Source: Reyranella sp. (lineage in GTDB: Bacteria > Pseudomonadota > Alphaproteobacteria > Reyranellales > Reyranellaceae). From it: a stretch of DNA of 7,243 nucleotides. Below are positions 1 to 5,667 of the stretch, piece after piece (the first letter of the stretch is position 1; each line of letters starts with the position of its first letter). The position numbers were made by a program, and so were the translations under genes. Location: assembly GCA_004296815.1 (NCBI GenBank), contig SCVT01000454.1:1-7243 (forward strand), read 5' to 3'. The notes under the pieces are model-generated. The model did not search any database. It saw nothing but the letters and a program-made list of their open reading frames with translations, and was not told the DNA's origin.

Positions 1-567
1 AGCGGTGCCGTCGAGCTGCCCAAGGGCGACATCGTCTTCATGCCGCAGAAGCCCTACTTCCCGCTCGGCACGCTGCGTGAGGCGATGCTCTATCCGAAGG
101 CGCCGGACGAGGCGAGCGACGACGAGCTGCGCGAGGTGCTGCACGAGGTCGGCCTCGACCATCTGCGCGGCCGGCTCGACGAGACCGAGCGCTGGGACCA
201 CATCCTGTCGGGCGGGGAGCAACAGCGCGTCGCCTTCGCACGCACGTTGCTCCAGAAGCCGCACTGGATCTTCATGGACGAGGCGACCTCGGCGCTCGAC
301 GAGGCGGGGCAGGAGAACGTCATGCAGCTCCTGGCCGAGCGCCTGCCCGACAGCGCCGTGGTCAGTATCGGCCACCGGCCGGGGCTCGAGGTCTTCCACA
401 CGCGCGAGCTGATCCTGGAGCCGGGCAAGGGCGGCGCCGAGCTGAAGGCGCACGGCCGTCGGCGCTCGCTGGGCGACCTCTACCGTCGCATGGCGCAGCA
501 CAGCCGCGCCCATCCGCGCGAGCCCGGCTTCTGGGCGCAGATGCGCTCCAATCTCCTGGGGCGTTGA
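1..567 (+). CDS. ABC transporter ATP-binding domain, C-terminal part (COG4178/SbmA-BacA-like exporter-type family), 5'-truncated
   Basis: Only the last 188 codons are in the window, open from base 1. The fragment is the C-terminal two thirds of an ABC ATPase domain, which couples ATP hydrolysis to transport across the inner membrane. Visible in order (residues of the fragment): Q-loop MPQKPYF (14-20), signature LSGGEQQR (69-76), Walker B WIFMDEATSALD with catalytic Glu94, and the H-loop SIGHR with His125. Walker A and any membrane domain lie upstream of the window. The QKPYFPLGTLREAMLYP sequence after the Q-loop and the GHRPGLEVFH sequence at the switch are typical of the fused permease-ATPase family COG4178 (YddA, SbmA/BacA relatives, mycobacterial Rv1819c). 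Members of that family move peptides, cobalamin or lipids; the substrate here is unknown. All visible catalytic motifs are intact. The stop is 4 bases from the stop of the convergent membrane-protein gene, leaving no room for a dedicated terminator. An ATPase without a fused permease is possible but less likely. Confidence 0.88.
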   Translation, partial: SGAVELPKGDIVFMPQKPYFPLGTLREAMLYPKAPDEASDDELREVLHEVGLDHLRGRLDETERWDHILSGGEQQRVAFARTLLQKPHWIFMDEATSALDEAGQENVMQLLAERLPDSAVVSIGHRPGLEVFHTRELILEPGKGGAELKAHGRRRSLGDLYRRMAQHSRAHPREPGFWAQMRSNLLGR

Positions 568-571
568 TTCT

Positions 572-880
572 TTAGAAGGGTAGGCGGGCAGCGTCGGCGC
601 GCACCAGGCGCCGATGGGTGACGATGGCGACCAGCGCGCCGCCCAGGGGCGCCACGATGCCGACGAAGATCAGGTGCACGCCGAGTGTCCAAGGCTCGAA
701 GATGTCGGGCAGCAGGTGACCGATGGTCATCGTGGTCATGAAGAACAGCACCACCGCCACGACGCCGACCAGCAGCCCGCCACCGATCACGAGGAGGGGC
801 GAGGCGGTGATCGAACGGCCGACGAGGTGGCCGCCTACGAAGGCGGCCAGGATGGCGACCAGAGCGCAGATCGTCTCCAT
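572..880 (-). CDS. Small three-helix integral membrane protein, function unknown
   Basis: This is a 102-residue hydrophobic protein that I do not recognise. Three membrane segments are visible at about residues 3-22, 28-50 and 66-88. The second is followed by a Met/Thr stretch (FFMTTMTIGH) and a short polar loop with PDIFEPW. The C-terminus is basic (HRRLVRADAAR), which by the positive-inside rule puts it in the cytoplasm and the N-terminus outside. I chose the ATG at 878-880 because the first helix starts directly after it. The same frame stays open to 1018, but that extension is polar and reads like non-coding sequence. A GGGAG lies 14 bases upstream (895-899), farther than ideal, so the start is only fairly secure. 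The gene stands alone: it converges on the ABC transporter and diverges from the M48 peptidase. The size and helix pattern are compatible with many small DUF membrane families. No catalytic motif is visible. Confidence 0.68.
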   Translation of the reverse strand: METICALVAILAAFVGGHLVGRSITASPLLVIGGGLLVGVVAVVLFFMTTMTIGHLLPDIFEPWTLGVHLIFVGIVAPLGGALVAIVTHRRLVRADAARLPF

Positions 881-910
881 CGGCTGAAGTCCGTCTCCCT
901 GTTCGAGGCC

Positions 911-918
911 AGTATAAT
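911..918. promoter_or_regulatory. Overlapping -10-like hexamers on both strands in the divergent gap
   Basis: In an otherwise GC-rich gap the bases AGTATAAT contain a perfect TATAAT on the plus strand (913-918) and TATACT on the minus strand (916-911). The minus-strand hexamer would place transcription start about 24 bases before the small membrane-protein gene. The plus-strand one would give the M48 gene a leader of about 115 bases. I see no convincing -35 hexamer at 16-18 bases for either strand, so this is a candidate only. Confidence 0.3.
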
Positions 919-970
919 CCGCCTCCGATCCGCGCGCCGCAGGGAAACGCGCGAAGGACAGCCGGTGCAA

Positions 971-1000
971 TTGACTCCCGCTTTCTGCCGGAAGTAGCGT
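971..1000 (+). promoter_or_regulatory. Candidate sigma-70-type promoter for the M48 peptidase gene
   Basis: TTGACT (971-976) matches the -35 consensus at five of six positions. After an 18-base spacer comes TAGCGT (995-1000), a poor -10 with three of six matches. Transcription would begin near 1007, about 32 bases before the ATG at 1039, which is a sensible leader length. The strong -35 and the position support it; the weak -10 limits confidence. Confidence 0.35.
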
Positions 1001-1025
1001 GGCGCCGGAGCAATACAACCTTGGG

Positions 1026-1030
1026 GGAGG
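1026..1030 (+). promoter_or_regulatory. Ribosome binding site that decides the M48 start
   Basis: GGAGG lies 8 bases before the ATG at 1039. It argues for that ATG over the in-frame TTG at 1021, which overlaps the purine run and would put six extra residues in front of the lipoprotein signal. Confidence 0.7.
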
Positions 1031-1038
1031 TTGGGGGG

Positions 1039-1848
1039 ATGCATCGTCGATCGCTGTTGGCGCTGTCGGGCGCGAGTCTCGTCTGCGGCTGCTCGGGCGC
1101 GGTCCATCAACTGCCGCAGCTCAGCGGCAGCAACCTCAGCCTGGCGCAGACCGAGGTCGCCGGCGCCGGCGGCCCGCCGATGCGGCGGTCCGTCAGCGAC
1201 CAGGAGGTCACCGAGACCTTGCGGTCGGCACTGCAGCGCATCCGCCCGCCCGCCGCGCAGCTCTGCCGGGAAATGAACGTCGGGGTCTGCGACTGGCAGT
1301 TCCGTGCGATGGCTGACCGATCGATGAACGCCAGCGCTGGCGCCGACGGCGTGATCACGGTCAACCGCGGCATCGTCGAGTACGCCGCGAACGAGGAGGA
1401 GGTCTGCCTCGTCATCGCCCACGAGATGGGCCACCAGGCGGCAAATCACATCGCGAACAGCCGGCGAAACCAGCAGGCCGGGGCGCTGGTGGGCGCCATC
1501 CTGCTCGGGGCCTTGGGTGCCGCTGCCTCGTACCGCAACCCGGCTGCCGCGGACATCACTCGCTCGGCCATGAACACCGGCGCCAATGTCGGCGGCGCGG
1601 TCGGCCGCATCTCCTTCTCGAAGGAGCAGGAACGCGAGGCCGACTATCTCGCCGCGCTCATCCTCTATCGCTCTGAGGTCGATCTCGACAAGGCGCGCGG
1701 CTTCCTCGTCACCATGGCGCGCGCCTCGGGCCGCAAGGAGACCGGGATGCTCGACACCCATCCCTCCGGCCCCGAGCGCGTCGCCGGCTGGGACCGCGCC
1801 GTCGCCGAGATCCGCGCTTCCAACGGCCAGCTCCCGAAGCGGGCTTAG
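1039..1848 (+). CDS. M48 family zinc metallopeptidase, predicted periplasmic lipoprotein (Oma1/LoiP-like)
   Basis: A 269-residue protein. The N-terminus MHRRSLLALSGASLVCGCSG has a basic start, a short hydrophobic core and a lipobox-like V-C-G-C ending at Cys18, so it is probably a lipid-anchored periplasmic protein. The Arg3-Arg4 pair followed by SLLAL resembles a twin-arginine signal, but weakly. The zinc motif HEMGH is at 128-132 (His128, Glu129, His132). The third ligand is probably Glu198, in the segment EREAD (198-202) with the conserved Asp202. A THPSGPERVAGW segment (about 240-251) matches the C-terminal TH-P--RV region typical of M48 proteins. A Gly/Ala-rich hydrophobic stretch lies at about 147-164 between the two zinc motifs. 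All catalytic residues are present, so an active protease is expected. Relatives such as LoiP, YcaL and BepA serve in outer-membrane protein quality control; that role is inferred here. Its stop overlaps the stop of the convergent monooxygenase gene. Confidence 0.9.
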   Translation: MHRRSLLALSGASLVCGCSGAVHQLPQLSGSNLSLAQTEVAGAGGPPMRRSVSDQEVTETLRSALQRIRPPAAQLCREMNVGVCDWQFRAMADRSMNASAGADGVITVNRGIVEYAANEEEVCLVIAHEMGHQAANHIANSRRNQQAGALVGAILLGALGAAASYRNPAAADITRSAMNTGANVGGAVGRISFSKEQEREADYLAALILYRSEVDLDKARGFLVTMARASGRKETGMLDTHPSGPERVAGWDRAVAEIRASNGQLPKRA

Positions 1849-2822
1849 GCCTTCATGAAGCCCGTGAGGCGGGAGGCGATGATGCTGTCGGCCTCGCGCA
1901 TGATGCGGTCGATCAGCTCCTTCACCGTCGGCACGTCGCGGATCAGGCCCGCCACCATGCCGCACGACCAGGCGCCGGCATCCATCGCGCCGTCCTTCAT
2001 GATCTTCGGATAGACGCCCGCCACCTCGGGCAGGATGTCCTCGAACTTGATCTTCGCGCCCAGCGCCTTCTCCTTCTCGAGCAGGCGTTCGACGGCGGCG
2101 TTCTTCAGCACGCGCTCGGTGTTGCGCAGCGGCCGCATCACGAGGCGCGTGTCGAGCTCGCTCGCCGCCACCAGCGCCTGCTTCACATGCTCGTGGATCG
2201 GCGCTTCCTTGGTCGCCATGAAGCGCGTGCCCATGTTCATGCCGTCGGCACCGAGCGAGAGCGCGGCGACCAGCGAACGGCCGTCGGCCATGCCGCCCGA
2301 GGCGACGAAGGGGATCTTGAGCTCTTCGGCCGCGCGCGGCAGCAGGATGAAGTTCGGCACGTCGTCCTCGCCGGGATGGCCGCCGCACTCGAAGCCGTCG
2401 ACGCTGACGGCGTCGCAGCCGATCTGCTCGGCCTTCAGCGAGTGGCGCACCGACGTGCATTTGTGGATCACCTTGATGCCCGCCTCATGGAGCGCCGGCA
2501 TCCACTTCTGCGGATTGTTGCCCGCGGTCTCGACTATCTTCACGCCGCCCTCGACGATCGAGCGGATGTAGCCCGGATAGTCCGGCGGCGTGACCGAGGG
2601 CAGGAAGGTAAGGTTCACGCCGAACGGCTTCTTGGTCATCTCGCGGCAGCGCTTGATCTCCTTGGCGAGATTCTCGGGGTTGCCCTGCGTCAGCCCGGTG
2701 ATGATGCCGAGCCCGCCGGCATTCGAGACCGCCGCGGCCATCTCCGCGAAGCCCACGAAATGCATGCCGCCCTGGATGATGGGATGCTCGATGCCGAACA
2801 TCTCGGTGATCTTGGTCTTCAT
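1845..2822 (-). CDS. FMN-dependent nitronate monooxygenase (2-nitropropane dioxygenase family)
   Basis: A 325-residue TIM-barrel flavoprotein of normal family length. Nitronate monooxygenases oxidise alkyl nitronates with O2 to carbonyl compounds and nitrite in the cytoplasm, protecting against propionate-3-nitronate-type toxins. Seen in the sequence: the N-terminal PIIQGGM (14-20), AGGLGIIT (35-42), KPFGVNLT (65-72), VDGFECGGHPGEDD (141-154) with the likely catalytic His149, and the FMN phosphate-binding region SGGMADGRS (175-183) followed by LGADGMNMGTRF (190-201). The start is supported by GGAGG (2831-2835) 8 bases upstream. A DUF3237 gene lies 51 bases upstream on the same strand with no terminator between, so the two are probably cotranscribed. 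Many proteins with this annotation have untested substrates, and enoyl reductase FabK shares the fold, so the precise reaction is uncertain while the family is secure. Confidence 0.9.
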   Translation of the reverse strand: MKTKITEMFGIEHPIIQGGMHFVGFAEMAAAVSNAGGLGIITGLTQGNPENLAKEIKRCREMTKKPFGVNLTFLPSVTPPDYPGYIRSIVEGGVKIVETAGNNPQKWMPALHEAGIKVIHKCTSVRHSLKAEQIGCDAVSVDGFECGGHPGEDDVPNFILLPRAAEELKIPFVASGGMADGRSLVAALSLGADGMNMGTRFMATKEAPIHEHVKQALVAASELDTRLVMRPLRNTERVLKNAAVERLLEKEKALGAKIKFEDILPEVAGVYPKIMKDGAMDAGAWSCGMVAGLIRDVPTVKELIDRIMREADSIIASRLTGFMKA

Positions 2823-2830
2823 GGGCTGAT

Positions 2831-2835
2831 CCTCC
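2831..2835 (-). promoter_or_regulatory. Ribosome binding site of the nitronate monooxygenase gene
   Basis: The minus strand reads GGAGG here, 8 bases before the ATG at 2822-2820. It is a near-ideal Shine-Dalgarno site and fixes the start. Confidence 0.75.
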
Positions 2836-2873
2836 CGGAAGTGAATACGTTGATTGAGGCCGATCCTGCCCGT

Positions 2874-3356
2874 TCACAGGACCTCATGGAAGCCGATGGC
2901 GACGCGATCGGGCGCGCGGGCGGCGACTCCCACGAAGGTCGCGCGCTCCAGCCATTTGAGCGACGGCTCCGAGGTCTCGAAGCGCGGCGCGGTGCGGAAG
3001 TGATAGGTGTCGGGCGGCATCAGCTCGCCCTTGGTCATGCGCGCCAGCACCTCGGGGCTCGCCACCCGCAGCCCCTCGTTCTGTACATAGACGTGTGCGC
3101 CGCTGCGGCTGCGGATCGTGTAGCGCGCCACCACCTCGATCGTGCCGTCGGGCCGCACGATCTGCCAGTCGGCGCCGCCCGGCAGGATCTCGCCCTCGAG
3201 CTTCGGGCCGTGCACTTCGCCGCCCAGGATATCGATGATGCGGCGATGGCCGCGCGCGGTGGCGCCGAGATCCTGGATCGGGCCGACCCTGGCCTTGATC
3301 GCGAAAGCGAAGCGCGTCGCGGGTGCGGTGCTGATGAACGTGTCGATGTCGGTCAT
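2874..3356 (-). CDS. DUF3237 family protein (UPF0311), small beta-barrel protein of unknown function
   Basis: A 160-residue soluble protein with no signal peptide. It carries the conserved pattern of DUF3237: a basic GHRR (36-39), the block GGEVHGPKLEGEILPGGADWQ (45-65), DGT (70-72) before an aromatic ARY (77-79), GAHVYVQNEG (86-95), and the C-terminal FRTAPRFET (120-128) followed by WLER (135-138). Length and motif order match the whole family domain, so the gene looks intact. The biochemical role of the family is not established to my knowledge. Its members often sit beside oxidoreductase genes, as here, where a nitronate monooxygenase follows 51 bases downstream on the same strand. AAGGGA four bases before the ATG is a modest, rather close ribosome binding site. 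No alternative Met precedes the conserved N-terminal strand. It may bind or process a product of the neighbouring flavoenzyme, but that is inference. Confidence 0.85.
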   Translation of the reverse strand: MTDIDTFISTAPATRFAFAIKARVGPIQDLGATARGHRRIIDILGGEVHGPKLEGEILPGGADWQIVRPDGTIEVVARYTIRSRSGAHVYVQNEGLRVASPEVLARMTKGELMPPDTYHFRTAPRFETSEPSLKWLERATFVGVAARAPDRVAIGFHEVL

Positions 3357-3392
3357 GGCGTCCCTTGAAATCCGGTGGCGTCACCCTACATC

Positions 3393-3416
3393 AAAGGGAT
3401 CGCGCCCCCGATCTTT
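3393..3416. repeat. Short imperfect hairpin upstream of the DUF3237 gene
   Basis: GATCG (3398-3402) and CGATC (3409-3413) enclose a six-base loop. The stem continues with AAA/TTT past a two-base GG bulge. It lies about 37 bases upstream of the DUF3237 start, in its likely leader or promoter area. There is no adjoining T-tract, so it is not a clear terminator. It could be a chance structure. Confidence 0.25.
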
Positions 3417-3461
3417 CGGTGGCGCGAATTGCTTTTCAGGGGAGGAAGAACGAACTCGTGA

Positions 3462-3482
3462 ATGTCCGCTTCTGGCGGACAT
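3462..3482. repeat. Perfect 8-bp hairpin ATGTCCGC / GCGGACAT
   Basis: The left arm is 3462-3469, the loop TTCTG is 3470-3474 and the right arm is 3475-3482. It is the tightest palindrome in the gap and could fold in either DNA or RNA. The arms recur elsewhere in the same gap. Confidence 0.7.
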
Positions 3483-3541
3483 GGGACATCGGCGGACATC
3501 GCGAAAAACGCCGGACCATCAAGAGCTTGGCATGCCGCAGC

Positions 3542-3582
3542 GGGACATTTCCCTCGCGCCTTAGCGTCCGGAAAAATGTCCC
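3542..3582. repeat. 9-bp inverted repeat GGGACATTT / AAATGTCCC
   Basis: The arms at 3542-3550 and 3574-3582 are exact complements separated by 23 bases. The stem can be lengthened by a CC/GG pairing after a small internal loop. In the minus-strand transcript it lies about 25 bases beyond the dehydrogenase stop and could act in transcript-end formation or stability, but no U-run follows its 3' arm. Confidence 0.55.
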
Positions 3583-3585
3583 GAT

Positions 3586-3604
3586 GTCCGCTCTCGAGGC
3601 GGAC
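3586..3604 (-). terminator. Possible hairpin terminator directly after the acyl-CoA dehydrogenase gene
   Basis: GTCCGC (3586-3591) and GCGGAC (3599-3604) form a six-pair GC stem with a seven-base loop. It starts one base beyond the dehydrogenase stop (3608-3606) on the minus strand. A T5 run on that strand (3576-3572) comes only about ten bases after the stem, too far for a classical intrinsic terminator. It may therefore be just another arm of the palindrome cluster. Confidence 0.3.
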
Positions 3605-3605
3605 T

Positions 3606-4772
3606 CTAGGCGGCCTTCGGCTTGCCCAGCAGGTGGTCGGAGATGATGCGCTGCTGGATCTCCGAGGTGCCCTCGAAGATCTTGGTGAGGCGGGCGTCGC
3701 GCCAGTAGCGCTCCACGGCATGAAGCGTCGTGTAGCCCGCGCCGCCGAACACCTGCAGCGCCTCGGAGGTCACGCGCTCGGCCATCTCGGAGGCGAAGAG
3801 CTTCACCATCGCCGCCTCCTTGTCGCAGCGGCGCTTCTGGTCGATCTCGTCGCACACGAAGTACATGAGCTGGCGCGCCGCCTCGATCTCGGTGGCCATG
3901 CGGGCGAGGCGGAAGCGGGTGTTCTGGAAGTCGCCGATCGCCTGGCCGAACTGGCGGCGCTCCTGGGCGTAGGCGGTGGCGTCCTCAAGCGCGCCGCGGG
4001 CGAGACCGATGGAGCGGGCGGCGGTGTGGGCGCGGGCGCGCTCGAGGCCGGCGGAGATGTAATAGAAGGCGCGGCCTTCCTCGCCGATCAGCGCGGAGCC
4101 AGGCAGGCGGCAATCGTCGAAGGCGAGCTCCCAGGTCTTCCAGCCGAAGTAGCCGATCTTGGGGATGGGGGCGCCCTTCACGCCGGGCGGCAGCGTGCCG
4201 CGCGGCTTCTCGATCAGGAAGGAGGAGAGGCCGACATGCTTGCGCTTGGGGTCGGGGGCATCGGAGGTGCGGGCGACCAGCATGATGTAGTCGGCGCCGT
4301 CGGCGAAGGTGCACCAGTACTTGTTGCCGTTGATCACCCAGTCGTCGCCGTCCCTCTTCGCGCGGCAAGAGATGCTGCCGAGGTCGGAGCCGACATTGGG
4401 CTCGGACATGGCGGCGGCGCCCAGGAACTCGCCGCGGGCGGCGCGCGGCAGGAACACGGCGCGCTGCGCGTCGGTCATGCCGCGGCCGGCGGAGAGGCCG
4501 TTGCCGCGGGCGATGATGGAGGCCACGCTCATCCAGGCGCGCGCCAGCTCCTCGGTGATCAGGCAGTACTCGAAGACGCCGAGACCCAGGCCGCCATACT
4601 GCTCGGGGATGACGATGCCGAAGTAGCCCATGTCCGCGAGCTTCTGGATCAGCTCCGGCGGGATGTCGCCCTTCTCGGGGTCGAGCCTGTTGGCGACCGG
4701 CAGCACCTCCTTCATGGCGAAGGCGCGCGCCGTCTCCTGGATCATCCGGCGCTCGTCGGTCATGTAGCCCAT
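3606..4772 (-). CDS. Acyl-CoA dehydrogenase, FAD-dependent
   Basis: A 388-residue full-length member of the acyl-CoA dehydrogenase family, which makes trans-2-enoyl-CoA in the cytoplasm and passes electrons to electron-transfer flavoprotein. Seen in order: helical N-terminal domain with GYFGIVIPEQYGG (49-61); FAD/acyl-binding AAMSEPNVGSDLGSI (120-134); WVINGNKYWCTFA (145-157); ERRQFGQAIGDFQ (271-283); and the C-terminal VFGGAGYT (341-348) with RDARLTKIFEGTSEIQ (358-373). Glu367 in FEGTSE is the expected catalytic base. The start at 4772 is supported by GGGGAG seven bases upstream; a second in-frame ATG at 4763 is less well placed. The frame stays open far upstream, but that part is antisense to the hydrolase gene. 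The gene diverges from the hydrolase across 39 bases. Chain-length or branched-acid specificity cannot be told from the sequence. The cluster of GGACAT palindromes begins right after its stop. Confidence 0.93.
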   Translation of the reverse strand: MGYMTDERRMIQETARAFAMKEVLPVANRLDPEKGDIPPELIQKLADMGYFGIVIPEQYGGLGLGVFEYCLITEELARAWMSVASIIARGNGLSAGRGMTDAQRAVFLPRAARGEFLGAAAMSEPNVGSDLGSISCRAKRDGDDWVINGNKYWCTFADGADYIMLVARTSDAPDPKRKHVGLSSFLIEKPRGTLPPGVKGAPIPKIGYFGWKTWELAFDDCRLPGSALIGEEGRAFYYISAGLERARAHTAARSIGLARGALEDATAYAQERRQFGQAIGDFQNTRFRLARMATEIEAARQLMYFVCDEIDQKRRCDKEAAMVKLFASEMAERVTSEALQVFGGAGYTTLHAVERYWRDARLTKIFEGTSEIQQRIISDHLLGKPKAA

Positions 4773-4779
4773 GGCGTTT

Positions 4780-4785
4780 CTCCCC
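4780..4785 (-). promoter_or_regulatory. Ribosome binding site that decides the acyl-CoA dehydrogenase start
   Basis: The minus strand reads GGGGAG seven bases before the ATG at 4772-4770. It favours that ATG over the one at 4763 and over any start in the open frame farther upstream. Confidence 0.7.
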
Positions 4786-4811
4786 TCATTGTCCCAGCAT
4801 GGTAGCTGAGT

Positions 4812-5657
4812 ATGCGCTGCGAACTCGACACTGCGACCATCGACCACGAAGAGCATGGCGAGGGCCGGCCGATCGTCTTTGTGCACGGCTGGACGATGGA
4901 TCGCAGGCTCGAAATCGCCGACTACGAGCCGATCTTCGCGAAGCGGAACGGCTGGCGGCGGATCTACTTCGACCTGCCCGGCATGGGCCGCTCCGTGGCG
5001 AAGGCGGGCATCCGCAATCAGGACGATGTGCTGGCGGCGATCCTGGGCTTCATCGAGCGCGTGCTGCCGGGCGAGCAGCGCTTCGTGCTGGCAGGCACTT
5101 CGCTCGGCGCCTATCTGGCGCGCGGGATCGCGGCGCGTCTCAGGCCCCGCATCGCGGGCCTTCTGCTGCGTGTGCCGGCCGTCATCCCGGACACGGCCAA
5201 GCGCACCCTGCCCGCGTTCGAGCCACTGGTGCGGGACGATGCCCTGATGGCCTCGCTGGAGGCGGCCGAGCGGGCGGCACTCGGCGACCTGCTGGTCCAG
5301 ACGCCGGACTACTTGGATGCCGTCCGGCCCAAGGTGCACGGGCTGGTGCAGCCGGCCATCGCCGCCACGGCGCCGATCGCCAACGAGATCAAGGCGGACC
5401 CCGCGCGGTACGGTTTTTCCTTCGACCTCGCCGAGGCAGAAGGAACTTTCACGGCGCCGGCCCTGATCATCGCGGCCCGGCAGGATACGGTGGTGGGCTA
5501 TCGCGACGCCTGGGCTATTCTGGAGCGCTACCCGCGCGCCACCTTTGCCGTGGTCGATCGCGCGACCCACACCTGGCCGGTGGAGCGGCCGGCGGTGCTG
5601 GAGGCGCTGGTCGACGACTGGTTGGCGCGCATCGTGCTGGCCGAGAAGGGCCAATGA
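4812..5657 (+). CDS. Alpha/beta hydrolase fold protein (esterase/lactonase-like)
   Basis: A 281-residue cytoplasmic alpha/beta hydrolase with no signal peptide. Visible elements: oxyanion-hole region IVFVHGW (21-27), IYFDLPGMGRS (51-61), nucleophile elbow AGTSLGA (94-100) with Ser97, the likely acid Asp225 in ARQD, and the catalytic His253 in ATHTWP. A helical cap lies between about residues 125 and 210. The triad is complete, so an active hydrolase acting on an ester, thioester, lactone or similar bond is expected; the substrate is unknown. An in-frame TAG at 4803-4805 leaves the ATG at 4812 as the only upstream ATG, yet no good Shine-Dalgarno precedes it. The first Bug gene begins 10 bases after the stop, with its ribosome binding site overlapping the stop codon, so the two are almost certainly cotranscribed and may be translationally coupled. 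This suggests the hydrolase processes a compound related to the one that the Bug protein binds. Confidence 0.9.
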   Translation: MRCELDTATIDHEEHGEGRPIVFVHGWTMDRRLEIADYEPIFAKRNGWRRIYFDLPGMGRSVAKAGIRNQDDVLAAILGFIERVLPGEQRFVLAGTSLGAYLARGIAARLRPRIAGLLLRVPAVIPDTAKRTLPAFEPLVRDDALMASLEAAERAALGDLLVQTPDYLDAVRPKVHGLVQPAIAATAPIANEIKADPARYGFSFDLAEAEGTFTAPALIIAARQDTVVGYRDAWAILERYPRATFAVVDRATHTWPVERPAVLEALVDDWLARIVLAEKGQ

Positions 5658-5661
5658 GGAG
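5656..5661 (+). promoter_or_regulatory. Ribosome binding site of the first Bug gene, overlapping the hydrolase stop
   Basis: GAGGAG shares two bases with the hydrolase TGA (5655-5657) and lies six bases before the ATG at 5668. It rules against the nearer in-frame ATG at 5662, which it abuts. The overlap suggests translational coupling. Confidence 0.7.
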
Positions 5662-5667
5662 ATGTCC

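Larger units (their letters stand above)
3462..3604. repeat. Cluster of GGACAT/ATGTCC inverted repeats (REP-like element or operator array)
   Basis: The hexamer GGACAT or its complement ATGTCC occurs seven times in about 130 bases: at 3462, 3477, 3484, 3494, 3543, 3576 and 3584. The copies form nested palindromes. A 15-base string GCGGACATGGGACAT (3475-3489) recurs inverted with one extra base at 3576-3591, so the whole block is roughly symmetrical. It fills most of the 249-base gap between the acyl-CoA dehydrogenase stop and the DUF3237 start; I see no gene in it. From memory, intergenic repeats with GTCCGC...GCGGAC arms are common in alphaproteobacteria, which favours a dispersed REP-like element. 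An operator array for an unknown regulator is the alternative. Confidence 0.65.

Noticed and set aside
1021..1038. TTG at 1021 as the start of the M48 peptidase
   Set aside because: It overlaps the Shine-Dalgarno run and would add a Gly-rich stretch ahead of the basic start of the lipoprotein signal; the ATG at 1039 has GGAGG eight bases upstream.
835..2460. 541-codon minus-strand frame across the M48 gene and part of the monooxygenase
   Set aside because: It overlaps two well-supported genes, is dominated by Arg/Ala/Gly, and owes its length to the lack of stop codons in GC-rich DNA.
2187..3368. 393-codon plus-strand frame opposite the monooxygenase and DUF3237 genes
   Set aside because: It is an antisense shadow with a His/Asp/Arg-rich composition and no domain pattern; both minus-strand genes carry full family motifs.
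3462..3604. CRISPR array
   Set aside because: The repeats are six to nine bases, occur in both orientations and have irregular spacing of 7 to about 50 bases; there are no equal spacers and no cas genes.
3365..3646. Short plus-strand frames through the 3357-3605 gap
   Set aside because: They are made of the palindromic repeats plus antisense of flanking genes, with no homology pattern. A GGGGAGG (3439-3445) precedes a GTG at 3460 but the resulting peptide is repeat-derived.
3462..4805. 447-codon plus-strand frame opposite the acyl-CoA dehydrogenase
   Set aside because: It is the antisense shadow of a secure gene: Gly/Ala/Leu/Val/His-rich with no recognisable motif, starts inside the palindrome cluster and has no ribosome site.
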